DNA from: Akebia trifoliata
Taxonomy: Eukaryota; Streptophyta; Magnoliopsida; Ranunculales; Lardizabalaceae
Assembly (NCBI GenBank): GCA_017979445.1
Contig: CM030714.1
Location: 2,666,001 to 2,730,000, forward strand
Direction of reading: 5' to 3'
DNA length: 64,000 nt
Of this stretch, positions 37,354 through 49,100 are shown piece after piece. The notes beneath the pieces were generated by a model, which was not told where the DNA came from, did no database searches, and was given only the letters and a program-made list of their open reading frames with translations. The position numbers and the translations under genes are program-made. How positions within the stretch are numbered: position 1 is the stretch's first letter; each line of letters starts with the position of its first letter.

Positions 37354-38361
37354 GATATATAACGTTCACAAACGATAGTATTCAGAACATTTCGACATTT
37401 AAAGTGCTGATTTGTTAATCTTTTGATAATTTTTAAAAAATTGATATTATTTTGATAAATAATTTTAATTATAAATTTTTATTGATAATTTTCTTATTTT
37501 ACAATATTTATCTCAAATGTATCAAGCTTCTCTCTTTCTTCAATTTGTTGCACGTGCTTTGAAAATTTTGCTTGCCAACGACTCTTCCAATAATTGCTAG
37601 AGCTACTTATGTTGGCAACAACCAACTCCTAGAACACCTCCTACATTGAGGCGTACTCCCTTTTAATTGGTTTGGTTACTTTGTGTATCATGATAATAAT
37701 ATGTATGGTGCAACATGCAATCACATTTAAATAATAAATTTATAACCTTTTATAATTGTTTTTTATCTATGCACATGTGAAAAAAAAAAAGATAAATGTA
37801 TTACACACCGTACATATATGCTATGGTGTGTGGTTAATAATTTTTGTCGGTATTTACCTCACACCTGTGGATTAAGATTTGAGCGAATCGGCCATACGGT
37901 CCAACAAAATCTAAGATACAATACCTCATGGAGATATAAAACAAGGTGAGTCCAAGGACCCTTAGTGTAAGGCTAATCGGACTGCTAACATTTTCATATG
38001 TTAAGTGACGGTCGTCATCCATGAGCAGCTTGACAATTGTTCTCCATTTGAGATGGACTCAGCATATTCACTCAAAATTATTTAATATCTATCTTACTTC
38101 ACTTCACACGTCTTCCCTTCCATGGCTAGGCGAGTAAATATACATTTAAAGTCATGGATGTAAGAGCCTTTGCTTACGAAGACCAATTTTCTAAGGGAAA
38201 ATTATATAAAAAAAAACAAACTTATAATTAAAATTATTTATCAAAATAGTAATAATTTTTTAAAAATGATCAAAAGAGTAATAAATCGGCACTTGAAGTG
38301 TTGAAAATTTATTTGTTTTTACAAAAAATGTTCTGAATATGATCATTTGTGAATGTTTTAT
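37354..38361. mobile_element. Long-inverted-repeat DNA element, unit B copy
   Basis: The counterpart of 15362-16369. Left arm GATATATAACGTTCACAAAC, right arm in the opposite sense ending next to the CACTA-like terminus at 38363. Confidence 0.55.
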
Positions 38362-38362
38362 A

Positions 38363-38997
38363 CACTACAAGAAATATGATTTATAGCGACAAACTATTGC
38401 AATGGCCATATTTTAATTGTCAGTATAGGATCTTTTAGCGACGATCACATGTGTTGATTGTCGCTACAGGATTTTTACTGGAAAAACACGCACGACTTCC
38501 CCTTCTCTATTCTCACTCTCAAATCTCATCATAAGTTTTTTATCCAATAAGTCAATCTTTCCTTCTTTGCTTTAATTGAATATCTTTCTTCATCGTTTTT
38601 TTTTTTTTTTTTTTTTCGAATTTAAGATCCAGTCTCTCAAAATCGTTTAGGGTTTTTCGATCATGAATTCATCATCTTAATTTCAATTTTCTTATTTTAT
38701 CTCTATGGATCCCTCTAATCGTTTATTACTTGGAGGTAACTTATGAGAGTTGGTTTTCTTCATCAAGTGTGCTCTTCTGTATCAAGATTTTGTTTTGGAG
38801 ATTTTGAAGTGAAATTGATTTGGAAAAAAAGTAAGATTCTCCAATAGCTAGTTTCTCTCCCCATCCTTCACACTACACACCAAATCTAGGGTTTGTAGAT
38901 TTTGAATTTATTGCATTTTCTTTTCTAATTCATTATTTCATACTACAGACCAGATTTAAAGATATTTCTCCATTTTATTTTTTGTTTCAAGTGGATC
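38363..38997 (+). mobile_element. CACTA-like terminus with leader-like DNA, unit B
   Basis: CACTACAAGAAATATGATTT followed by AGCGACGA / TTGTCGCTA motifs is an intact En/Spm-type terminus. CT-rich, leader-like DNA with TTTAGGGTTTTTCGATCATG follows. It is interrupted at 38998 by the solo LTR candidate. Confidence 0.5.
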
Positions 38998-40838
38998 TGT
39001 GGACATGTGATTTATTCAATTTTGAATATATCATCAACTTTGGGGGATTTTGAAGTCACCACCATTGATATTTAAAATGGGTGTGAATGGTCACCCGGAT
39101 TATATTTTTTTGAAAAATATGTCATTTTGACTCTCGTACGGATATGGTTCATTTGGTCCAACTTTTGATTTTAGGTAAGGGGGCTCATTTTATGGAGTAA
39201 GGAGGGTGTTACGCACCCTACTCCATCCACCATGGTGGTAACCTTAGATTCGGTCCATTCTTTAAAATAAAAATAAAATAAAAAGAAATAAAAAAACCCA
39301 TAATATGCCCTCAAGTATGAGGGACTTTAATATTGATTCAAACCATTGAGGGCACCCTTATTAAAAAAGGGGCTCTTTGATAGCTCAAGCCATTGGTGGT
39401 GTGTGTGTAGATGTAGAGAGGGAGAGAAGTAGAAGAGGGAAGTGGGGGAAGAGAAGGAGGGTGATTCTTGTCCAAACCCACCTTGAACTTGATTTGATCT
39501 TCTTTATCCTCCCAAAATATGAGTATTTTTTTCTTGATCTTCATATGATAATGAGTTATCTTTTGATGGTTGATGGTTGAGTTGATAAGTTGGGAGAATT
39601 GAGGGATTGAGTATGATAATGAGAGAGAGTTGAGAGTTGAGATTAGAGGGTTGAGTATAATAGTGAGAGTTATGGATTTTTTCTTATGAGACTTGGGGTT
39701 TTTTTTTTAATTTTTATTAGGTAGTGAAAGTTAAAAATGAGAGGGATTTTATAGAGTTTGAGAGTTATTTTTAGGGATAAGATGGGGTGAAATGTTGAGA
39801 GAGTAGAGAATGCCATGAGTTTTGATGGTGAAAGATATGAAATTAGGAGTTGGGAGATGGGTAATTATATTATGGAGGTAAATGGATTGTGTTTTAATCA
39901 AATGGTTTGGATCTTACCCAAACCATTTGGGTGGAGTGTTTGGTAAGGTGATATGATGGGTGTTTAAGAGGGTGGTTGTAATTGAGTGGTGTTTGGTTTA
40001 AGAGAATGGAGGGTATAAGAAAGTGATGATAGTAGAGGAGGTGTGGGTTGATGTGATTTTTTAGAGAAAAAATAATGTGATAGTTAATTTTTTAGAGAAA
40101 GGTGATGATAGTTAGTGGTTTGATGAGGGAGGTGAGATGGGATGATGACATGTGTTATTTTTGATGAAAAAGTGATGATTGGTTTGATGTGGGTAGTGAT
40201 TTATGGGTTAGGATTGTGGGTTGGATATAAATTGGATATAGATTTAGGCTTAAGGGTATTGGGCTTGGGTTTTAGGAAGGTTATAAGTATTTTGAGATGG
40301 GGTAGGGTTTGTTTTAGGGTAGGGTTGGGTATGTTGGAGATATTTTGGGGTTTAGGTTATGTGGAGTTAGGTTTAGGTTAAGACGTGAGGTGAGGGATTG
40401 ATTTTAGAGAGTTGAAGGTTGGTGGGCTGTAGATGGGTTTAAGGTATTTTTTGTTTCGACGATGGAGCGGTGAGGGTAGAGGAAATGATAGGTGTCCCAA
40501 GTCTTTTTTTTTTTTTATTTTATTCATTTTTTTGAGGTTTTGAAATATTAGTTTGATCTAAATGCTACGTGTTGGCAAATCGGGCTTTTTAGGCCCGTTG
40601 ACGAGTTTTATTGAAAATCAGGTATTTTTTAGTTTGAGAGTGGAGCGGTGAAGGTGGGGGTGCGCCAATTCTTTTTAGTAGGCCCACTAGACTACTAGGA
40701 GGTCTCAAGGGCCTCAGTTCGATCAAAATGTTATATTTGAGTGATACGGGCTTTTGAGGCCCGTTGGCCAATTTTATTGAAAAATTCTTGTTTTTGGGTC
40801 CTTTCAAGTGGGGGCTCGTTTAAATTGAGGTGTGTACA
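38998..40838. mobile_element. Probable solo LTR, unit B only
   Basis: A 1,841-bp insert starts TGTGGACATG and ends TGTGTACA, flanked by the 5-bp duplication GGATC (38993-38997 and 40839-40843). Unit A has the uninterrupted sequence near 17013. The TG...CA ends, a 5-bp duplication and no coding capacity fit a solo LTR, probably of a Gypsy-type element given its length. Inside, 39560-40440 is almost free of cytosine on the plus strand. At 40430-40800 two ~185-bp direct repeats share GCCCGTTG...TTTTATTGAAAA and TGGAGCGGTGA. Confidence 0.78.
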
Positions 40839-40843
40839 GGATC

Positions 40844-41604
40844 GATAGCGATGTTCAAGTTTTTTTTTCTTCTCGTTCTTGATCTGTTCTAGTGTTTGAG
40901 TACTCGGTCTCACTCAATGATTTTGGTTCTTTTTATTTATTATTTTCTACATATCTATGGATATGAGCTCTCGGTCTCTCTCTCTTTCTTTATAATCTTC
41001 GGTGGCTTTGATTCTAGGTTATCAATATCGTAACAAAACTTTAATCAGGTTCGATAATATACTTTTGGTTATACTTTTTGTTCGATTTCAAACCAAAACC
41101 CTAATTTGTATAGTGTTGATTCTATTTTTGGTTTGATTACAAACCAAAAGCCTAATAATTTTATAATTTTGATTCTATTGTAGGTTTGGTTTCAAACCAA
41201 AATCTTAATTTCTCATTTTTATAGCTAAGATTTTAATAAAAGAAAATGGTAAATTTATTACAATTTAGCAATCGAACCCTAAACCCTTTCCAATATTCCA
41301 ATTTAATTGCTTAAGAGTTAGAGAGTAATCTTTCCTTGGAGGTAATCTTATTTTTCTAACTTCATTACATGCATACAAGATGTGCACACACATCACAATG
41401 TTTTTCTCTAAAATAACTATGGGTCAAAGGCAAGGATCTATCTAGATCTACACCCAACATTTAAGCTAAAAAAAAAAAAAAACAGTTCAAAGAGGACACA
41501 ACGCATGCATAAAGTCCCTACTCTTTCTATGGTGGTGTCCAACTCATTGGCACCTCTTAAAGGTTAAACCAACAAAAAGATATTCTCAAATGAACACATA
41601 ACGA
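40844..41604. other. Right end of unit B, no gene seen
   Basis: It resumes the unit A sequence after the solo LTR (GATAGCGATGTTCAAG) and is homologous to 17030-17800. Non-coding. Confidence 0.6.
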
Positions 41605-43354
41605 AGATAATACATATATAAGGAAATCTAAATGGACTTCATGCACATTGTGGTTTGCTAGATGTGACTACGATCAATTTAAAGCAATCTAAAAGGATAA
41701 GTAAAATAAGGTCATTTAGTGTGAACTAATAAAATAGACTTGTGAAACATGAGGTCTGCTCAACATAGATAGGAAAAAAAATTGCAAAAATTTCAATTAA
41801 TTAAATTTTATGAAAAGAAATGAACTTTATAAATGTCTCCATCTTAGATATACCTGTGAATATTTTATAAAGATAGTTGGAGCCTTAAAACAATTCAAGT
41901 TGCAGAAAAAAAATTATGATATCAATTGAAACATGATTCAAGCCAAGTCAATTTTTATTATTTAATTGGTAGAGAAGGCTCGTTAACTCAAACTAACTCG
42001 AAGAGAGGATTGAGAAGGCATCACAAATTGGAATGGAAACATCAACTACATATTTATATAATCGAAGCAAATATTTCAATGCCTACCTATTTATGAAAGG
42101 GGAACTAAACAATATTTAGATTTTGAACAAAATTAAAGTATTGCTAATGGAATTAGCATATCAGTAATTTCCATTAGCAATACTTAATTCTAGGAAGGCT
42201 TTTCCCATCGAATTTGAGAGCTGCAAGGAAGGCCAATTGATTGATGCTTTGACCAATGATATTCCACTACATCGCCTTGGTGATAAAATCTAGACATCTT
42301 TTCATTAGGTGGATATGAAATCTTTTTAGGGAAGGGCAGGAATTTTTTATATTTAAACTCCACATTTAAGGAGGGGTCCGTTCAACCCTGATTAGAGAAG
42401 AAGGTCCAATAGCATGTTATATATGATTAATAATTAAATTCATCTAATTTGAGAAGAAGGTCAAATAAGAGCTTATGATTACATTTAGTGTAGTTGGTGT
42501 AGGGACCCACTGGCTTGGGCCCTACCTACAGGTAAAATATTTTTGTTTATTTAGTAATACTCTGTGTGAATTGATGCTTCTAGGATTATCGGATTATCCC
42601 TTCCAAAATGCAAGATTAGGTTTACCCCATCGATCGAAAGGTAACGCCTCCTTTTGTTGATGAATTAAAGAAGAAATTGGTGATAGTGGCTCAGAGCATA
42701 CTCTGTTTTTCTTTACTTCCACCTTAAGATGAGGGATCAAGTTTGCGGTATCTACCATTTGGAATCCCACCAACAAGGAATTAGGATCTAAACCCTTTCT
42801 TGGATTTCAAGGTTCCTATTAAGAGGAATTTGACTCAATTGAGCTTCCTGCATCGATAGACACATTTTATAAGGTTTGAAGGTTGGATTTCTTTAGGCGC
42901 ATCAATGTCTCGTGTCATGCTGATTCTATAAATGTATTTATTTCTTAATTATGTAATAGTTAGGATCTATAAGAATTGCAACCAATTGATAAAATATTCC
43001 AATTTAATCTTTCCTTGTAGGTAATCTTATTTTTCTAACTTCATTACATGCATACAAGATGTGCACACACATCACAATGTTTTTTTTTTTCTAAAATAGT
43101 TATGGGTCAAAGACAAATACCTAACATTCTAAACTAACAAAAGAAAAAAAAAAATGTCCAAAGAGGACACAACTCATGCATAAGGTTCCTTGTCTTTCAT
43201 GGTGGTGTCTAACTAATCAATACCTCCTAAAAGTTAAACCAACAAAAAGATGTTTCCAAATGAATACATAACTAAGATAATAACATTATCCTTAGAATAT
43301 ATATATAAGCGGATTGCTTACGTTTGTTTCACTTATATAAACATCATGTCAAAT
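41605..43354. other. Unit C: deleted remnant of the tandem unit
   Basis: 41630-42505 matches the left part of the unit (as 530-1395). 42505-42790 matches 1705-2035 after a ~310-bp deletion. A short stretch without a match follows (42795-42985). From about 42990 to 43330 the sequence matches the right end of the unit (as 17465-17810). The CRK, the relic, the Copia and everything between are missing. No gene remains. Confidence 0.75.
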
Positions 43355-43396
43355 TAAATGATAATCATGGACCTCATGCGCATTGTGGTTTGCTAG

Positions 43397-43985
43397 CACT
43401 ACAAAATAAACGGTTTTCCCCGGCGTTTTAAAATCGCCTCAATATGACAAAGAACCGTCGGTATTATATATTAACGGCGGTTAGTATTTAGCGGGTAATT
43501 ATGGCGTCGAGGAAACTAATAGCGGCGTTTATAACAGCGGTTATAGAACCGCCACTAATAATACATCTTTTGCAGCGATTTTATGATTAATTTAGCGGCG
43601 GTTATAAAGTACCGATACAACTTTTCGTCCATGGTTATTTTGTATTACCGGCGGTTATAAACGGCCGACAATATATCATATAAACGGCGCTTATTAGAAA
43701 TCGCCACTGAAATAACAGCAGTTTTTATTAACAGCAGTTTTTATAAAACCGCCGTTGAATGAGGTATTAGAGGCGCATTATAACTGCCGCTAAATATATC
43801 AGATTAACAGCATTTTTGTAAACCGCGGGTAAATCTTTGTATTAGAAGCGGTTGTGTTAAATGCTGCTAAAATATAATATTAACGGCATTTTGTAAAAAA
43901 CCGCTGGTAAATGATAAGTATTAGGGGCGGTTTAGAAACCGCCGGTAACAGTATTACTAATATATTAAAATAATACCGGCTGTTT
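43397..43985. repeat. Left terminal and subterminal repeats of the CACTA element
   Basis: The CACTACAAAA terminus is followed by about 20 degenerate copies, in both orientations, of a module built on GCGGTT, AACGGCG or ACCGCCGGTAA, spaced 20-40 bp apart. The pattern mirrors 59580-60262. Confidence 0.88.
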
Positions 43986-44286
43986 CCAATAAAATGCCAT
44001 AAATCTTTAAAAAAAAAACAGAAAATTAATAACAAAATAAACAGCCACAGCTATGAATATGGCTCTAATTCTAAATCTAGACACAGCTATAGTTATGAAC
44101 AGCCACAGCTAAAACTACAGCACTAAATCTAGACATACATATCATACCTGGATTAATCTAACATTTTAGAATGTCACGCAAACGATCGTCCATGTTCTAC
44201 TTTCTTAGATACATTAATGCAATATTTATAAGTGGATGAATGTTATAAGTATACAAATTGTTAAAAGAGAATAAGTGAATTGTTAC

Positions 44287-44413
44287 CATATAAGTGACTG
44301 AAAATACTTCCATTGGGAATGTACTCATTGATACGTATTTGTTGTCCATTTTCTTGGCAGTAACCCAAAAGACTGACGAAATTCCGGCACTGAATGGATG
44401 AGAGATAGCATAC
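44287..44413 (-). pseudogene. Captured receptor-type kinase exon
   Basis: One exon, 127 nt, with a clean acceptor (CCTATCAG before 44413) and donor (G/GTAACA after 44287). The open frame includes RNFVSLLGYCQENGQQ and NEYIPNGSIFSHLYG, which fit beta-strands 4-5 and the hinge of a plant receptor-like/cytoplasmic kinase. It is not a CRK piece: CRKs here read [13 protein letters not shown] at this place. The glycine loop, catalytic loop and DFG are absent. It lies between the CACTA left end and the nested terminus at 44544. Confidence 0.75.
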
Positions 44414-44543
44414 CTGATAGGAAATAATCTCAATCATCCACGACAAAACATGAAAAAAAAAAAAATTAGGAATGCAAATTTATGGAATTCAAAGAAAAAA
44501 AAGATCATCATTGGCAAATTTGCCAACACAATATGAAAGAAGT

Positions 44544-44945
44544 CACTACAACATTTTTGGTCTACAGCGGCGGATTTTTCCGCCGCTATATTCTAATATT
44601 TCCGCCGGTACAATATATTGCGGCGATGAGCAGTGGAAATAAGATCTGGCGCTGTTGCCTCCGTCGCTAAGTGTAGCAGCGGAAAAGAGTATCCGCTGTT
44701 AAATGTACTATCTTTAGCGGCGGATATACATATCCGCTGCCATAGATCAATTTTTCAAATTAATAGAATATTCAATATCTAGCGGCGGTTTCTCATACCC
44801 GCTGCAATATATCAATTTAAAAATAATAGAATATGGAACATATAAAGGCGGATTTATATATCCGCTGCAATAAGTAAATTTTTAATTAATAAAAATATAC
44901 AACATATAGCGGTGGATTTAAAAGTCACCTCCAAGGAGGCAGACA
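44544..44945 (+). mobile_element. Second, nested CACTA terminus
   Basis: CACTACAACATTTTTGGTC is followed by repeated AGCGGCGGAT / ATCCGCTGC inverted motifs to about 44940. These differ from the host element's AACGGCG modules. No matching opposite end with these motifs was found in the window, so this is a lone terminus or a remnant. The adjacent 3 bp (AGT) cannot be checked for duplication. Confidence 0.6.
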
Positions 44946-45440
44946 GCCTTGACCCACTATAAGAAATGATGAACCTTTCAATTGCTTGAATCATCAAACA
45001 CCATAAAAGCCTAGATAGAACCTACATAGCTTTAATCAACTAACTGCTTCACCTCTTCCACAAAAGAAACTGAATTCTTTTAATGAATGAAACAACCCTT
45101 ACACTACCTTGATATCTATTGTGCATGAATGCAACAATAGCCAAATTCTAAGCAGTAGGCCCATATGCCATATATTGAAAGGCTTGAGTGCATCTGAATC
45201 CCATCCAGAATGTCCTCAAGAGTGCAATTTTTTTTGCTTAAAGAGTGCAACCAACAAAATATTCCTCATCTCCAAGTTCACATTTTCAAGCATTTGCATG
45301 TATGTCTTAAACATGGAAATGATGTTCCTTACCTTTCAATCATGGACTCATCTCTTCTAAAAGATTCACCATAAACATTATACCTTTTGAATCAAACAAA
45401 CATTTTAGAAGGAATCAATTTGTATAGTATATGATATTAC

Positions 45441-47456
45441 CATGCCAAGATACTTCTGTCCATTTTTCACTCCACCGAGAACAAGTGAGTTCCAAAGAGG
45501 ATTAGATTTGTTATGCCTATTGTACATCACCCGATTTAAATAGTTGTGAACTTCTTTAGGACCCAAAGAGTTGCCATCATCCCACATATTATCATATATG
45601 CTGCAAATGCCCAAAATCATCAATCATTGGGTACAGTAAAAGCCTGCAAATACAGGATCATACTGAAAACTAAAAGCATAGGAAAAGGGAAAAGAGGAGA
45701 GTTTTATTATCAAAGCTTTGAACTACTTACAATCAAAGCATAAATCATATGCAAAAACCTATTCATGGATTTAGTTTATTTTCTCCTGAATTATAGGTTC
45801 TTTTTAAATGAATGAATACTTACATAAGTTAGTCAAGATAACGCAAAATCTCCTGAAAATCACTTATTTCTCCACTTCCACCAAGAAGGAAATGTTTTCC
45901 AATAGGTTTCAATCGCTCCACACTCTTGTAGCGTAGAGTTGATCCATAAGAACCTGCCAATCAATTGACAATTTCGCATAGAACAAAATATCAGAACAAA
46001 TGTTTTATAATTAACAGGACTAACTGGTTAAACAAGGAAAATATTTAATATTAAATGCAATCTACAAGAAAGGTTAAAAGTTCATTGGTATTTAATCCCC
46101 CCTAGGGTGAACAAATATTTCTCAGGTAAACGTCAACTCCTCTCTATTACAGTTAATGAATGATTGATTAGTTTAACAAGGTATCGAACATCTGGTGGAG
46201 GCAATTTAATGAGTTGGAAAACAGGAAACGAGATATTGGAAGCTAAATCATGTATAATTAAAAAAATATGAGGCAATGAGACATGTGGCCAATGAACTAG
46301 TATGACTCAAATTCTCATGTCTGAAACTTAAATCCATACAAATCTCAACATAAGCATGCAACGTAAGCCTGTATAGTTTAAGCTCGCTGAGTTTTAAAAC
46401 CTTGGGCCACGTTCCACATCTTGGTGAGCTGACGGAAAGAGATCTTGCCCAAGACTAAATGATACATTAGAAAAATCTCAATAGACCCGATGCACAAATA
46501 TGTGCCAGTACATTAAACTAGACAACTTACAATGCTTGATAAGCTAACCATATGCTTTTTAGGGGTTCCAGTACAAGAGGATACTCAACCAAGACAGAAA
46601 ATACTTTGACAAATGAGCTTAAGTACAATATGAAGATGGCCAGTTTTCTCTCTCCCAAACAATTTCTCCAGTGCTTAAGCATGGTATAGCATGTTGTGTT
46701 GAACAAGTGATATGAAAAGAATTACAGTTAACACAATTAATATGGGTATATTATTAATTGCAAACTAGTGCGATTTGAAGAAGGATTACCTCGATTTCTA
46801 TTGATACAGTATTTTGAAAATGGGTTGTGATTGCACTATCTTTGACATGAAAAGAGAGGGGACCAACCTACGCTACTTTGATATAGAGAGAAATAAAAAA
46901 AAAAAAAATAGAACTGACATATCACCCATATGATTTAAGTATCAAATTAGTCACTCCATTTCCATCAACAATGAGCAATAAAGATTTCACTAACAAATGC
47001 TTTCTTCATTGGTCCATCCTTGGTTTACAAAGAGTGCAAAAAATTGATCTTTGAAGGCTCGGTGTTTAGATGGGATTCAGTTTTCAATAAGAATTAGCTA
47101 CAGATCTTTCATATTTTTCTCAACACCCTGGCATCTATATGCTTTCCACTGCCATGTGGCATAATCCCTATATCAAGTCACATATTGGCGAATAATTCTG
47201 ATTCTGCAAATTTTCTAGCTAAGCATTCTCGATGACAACTTACAAGCCTCCCAAAGAAAATTAACCTCACAAAACCAGAATTTTCTATAGGCTTGTTAAA
47301 TCTCTAAGATGTATTACCGCTAATAATATACAATGAAACTAAAAAGAATTGTTCAAAAAGGAAATATGCCGCAGCAAGCACATGAAAACAACAGAGGTAA
47401 TGAATTTAGCAATTGACCTCCCATATCAACAGCCATGAGAATTCCACCACATCAGA
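45441..47456 (-). pseudogene. Captured 20S proteasome subunit beta-4 (PBG1) fragment
   Basis: Three exons read in order on the minus strand: about 47456-47418 (GILMAVDMG), 45953-45824 (GSYGSTLRYKSVERLKPIG, then SGEISDFQEILRYLD) and 45600-45441 (YDNMWDDGNSLGPKEVHNYL, then NPLWNSLVLGGVKNG). Splice phases fit across each junction. The motifs are those of plant proteasome beta type-4, a structural subunit of the 20S core ring. The second exon ends RYLD followed by an in-frame TAA where the family has Glu. The N-terminal exon and the C-terminal third are missing. It therefore cannot make a subunit. The ~1.5-kb gap between the first two exons is intron-like. Confidence 0.85.
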
Positions 47457-48017
47457 ATGTACAATCGATGTGCATTTTTAAGTTACTTCAGCATTATCCT
47501 TTGTAGTTTTATTTCAATATGATGGATTATAAGCCAAAGAGGCCATGACCTCATCAACACAGTTGAACTCTGTGTCTAGGACCGGCCATTAAATCATAAC
47601 CCTGCATGGTGAATGAATGATGATAAGGAAAATAAATGATTAGGGTAAGTGTCCTTCAACCCTAATCTTAAGGCCCATGCTGCTACTGCTTGGCATTCTA
47701 TGGAGTCTCCAACCAAAAAAGCAGCTGTTAGGCTAAGTCAATCATCCAACCACAAAGATGGGTTATGGCAGAAACTTTTATCAACTTCTCTAAAAATGCA
47801 TTTGATGGTGGCTAGAGTTCGTGTTTAGGGCTTGTCAATAATAGATCGACACTAGATGTGTCTATCAATCTTATATATGGAGAACTGGCTCTTGACTAAT
47901 CCGTAAGAAAGAAAAATGATAAAAACTGGTTAGTATGCAATGTTTATATCTTGTGAAGTCCTTAGATAATTGGCAGTAATTGTAAATCATCCAAGGCGTT
48001 TATTACCTCTTTCATAC

Positions 48018-48426
48018 CTTTAACTTCTTGCACCCAGTCACTTGCAATATGTACTGTGCCAGATGACGTTTGTTAGTCATCTTTGCCGATGCCCACTCAG
48101 TTTGCAAGTCTTCATTATCAGCACTGGGTAGCCACTGTTAGAGAGAGAGGTCAGTGGCTACACTTCACTCAAGTAAAAAATCTGCTAATACTACACTGAG
48201 TACATACCTGACGAAGCTTAGAAAGGAGGTCCAGATTAGTAACCCATTCATCAATCTTCAACCATTCGGTGATTATGCTACTCAGCTCAAGGCTACAAAA
48301 ATGGAGCCATCAGCGAGGAGTCATGCCGTTGGTCTTATTCTGGAATTTGGTAGGCCATAAAGGCACGTAGTCTACAAATAACTCTGCTTTCAGTATGTCA
48401 CTGTGTAACTGAGCTACACCATTTAC
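48018..48426 (-). pseudogene. Captured alpha-glucan phosphorylase exons
   Basis: Two consecutive exons. 48426-48208 encodes [29 protein letters not shown], a stop (TGA), then WLHFC...SSIITEWLK and WVTNLDLLSKLRQ. 48134-48018 encodes ADNEDLQTEWASAK and NKRHLAQYILQVTG. This is the central part of plant glycogen/starch phosphorylase, and the ITKW...WVTNLDLL type resembles the plastidic (L) form. The TGA lies where the family has a second Arg (PRRW). Introns keep GTATGT/AACAG borders. The active-site lysine for pyridoxal phosphate and the rest of the enzyme are absent. Confidence 0.85.
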
Positions 48427-49100
48427 CTACAGAGACGTGCAACAAAATTTTCTTTTTAGTTCGAAAAATTTGGAGCAATAATCAGATGATATACAAGACA
48501 TTATTATGAAAAAATATATATATAAAAAAGAGGAAGGGTACGACAATTGAGGATGGGAAATGGTTCAATATTTTCTCAACATAACCACAAACATCTTAAT
48601 CTACTTCCATTTAGTAGCCCAACAATAGGGGTTACATTCTCAACAATCCCTTCATTTTTTTATGAATAATCATACCAAAATTGTGCTGCATCAAAAGGCT
48701 AAGGGTCCTAACATAGGTGCAAAAAGACGCAGATCCTGATGCAAACCCATTGTACCTTACCTGTGCCTGCACCAATTATTCTCACACAAATTACCAATCC
48801 AAATACAAGCCTTGAAAGTGTCAATATACCTGTCCAGGGACTTGTTTTTCTCCATTACCCACCAAATTAGATCTCTAGGATACCCAGCATATGAAGAGAT
48901 CTTCAATCAAATGGTAGAGAATAAGTCCCAACAGTTCATCTAAACCCATTACACTATGTGAAAAAAGCCCATAGAAGAAATTCAGTTGAAAGAAAAGCAG
49001 AGCTACCCCAAACCACGCCTTAGTGGCTGCATTTAAGTTCGTACCTTATCATCTTTGGTATCAAACTTCGTGAGAATGATTCCATCGATCAACCTAGCAC

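Noticed and set aside
40200..40380. Telomere-like GGGTTTAG strings
   Set aside because: Scattered, irregular and within the solo LTR candidate; no tandem TTTAGGG array.
48154..48360. 68-codon plus-strand frame
   Set aside because: Antisense shadow of the phosphorylase exon, which has strong family motifs on the minus strand.
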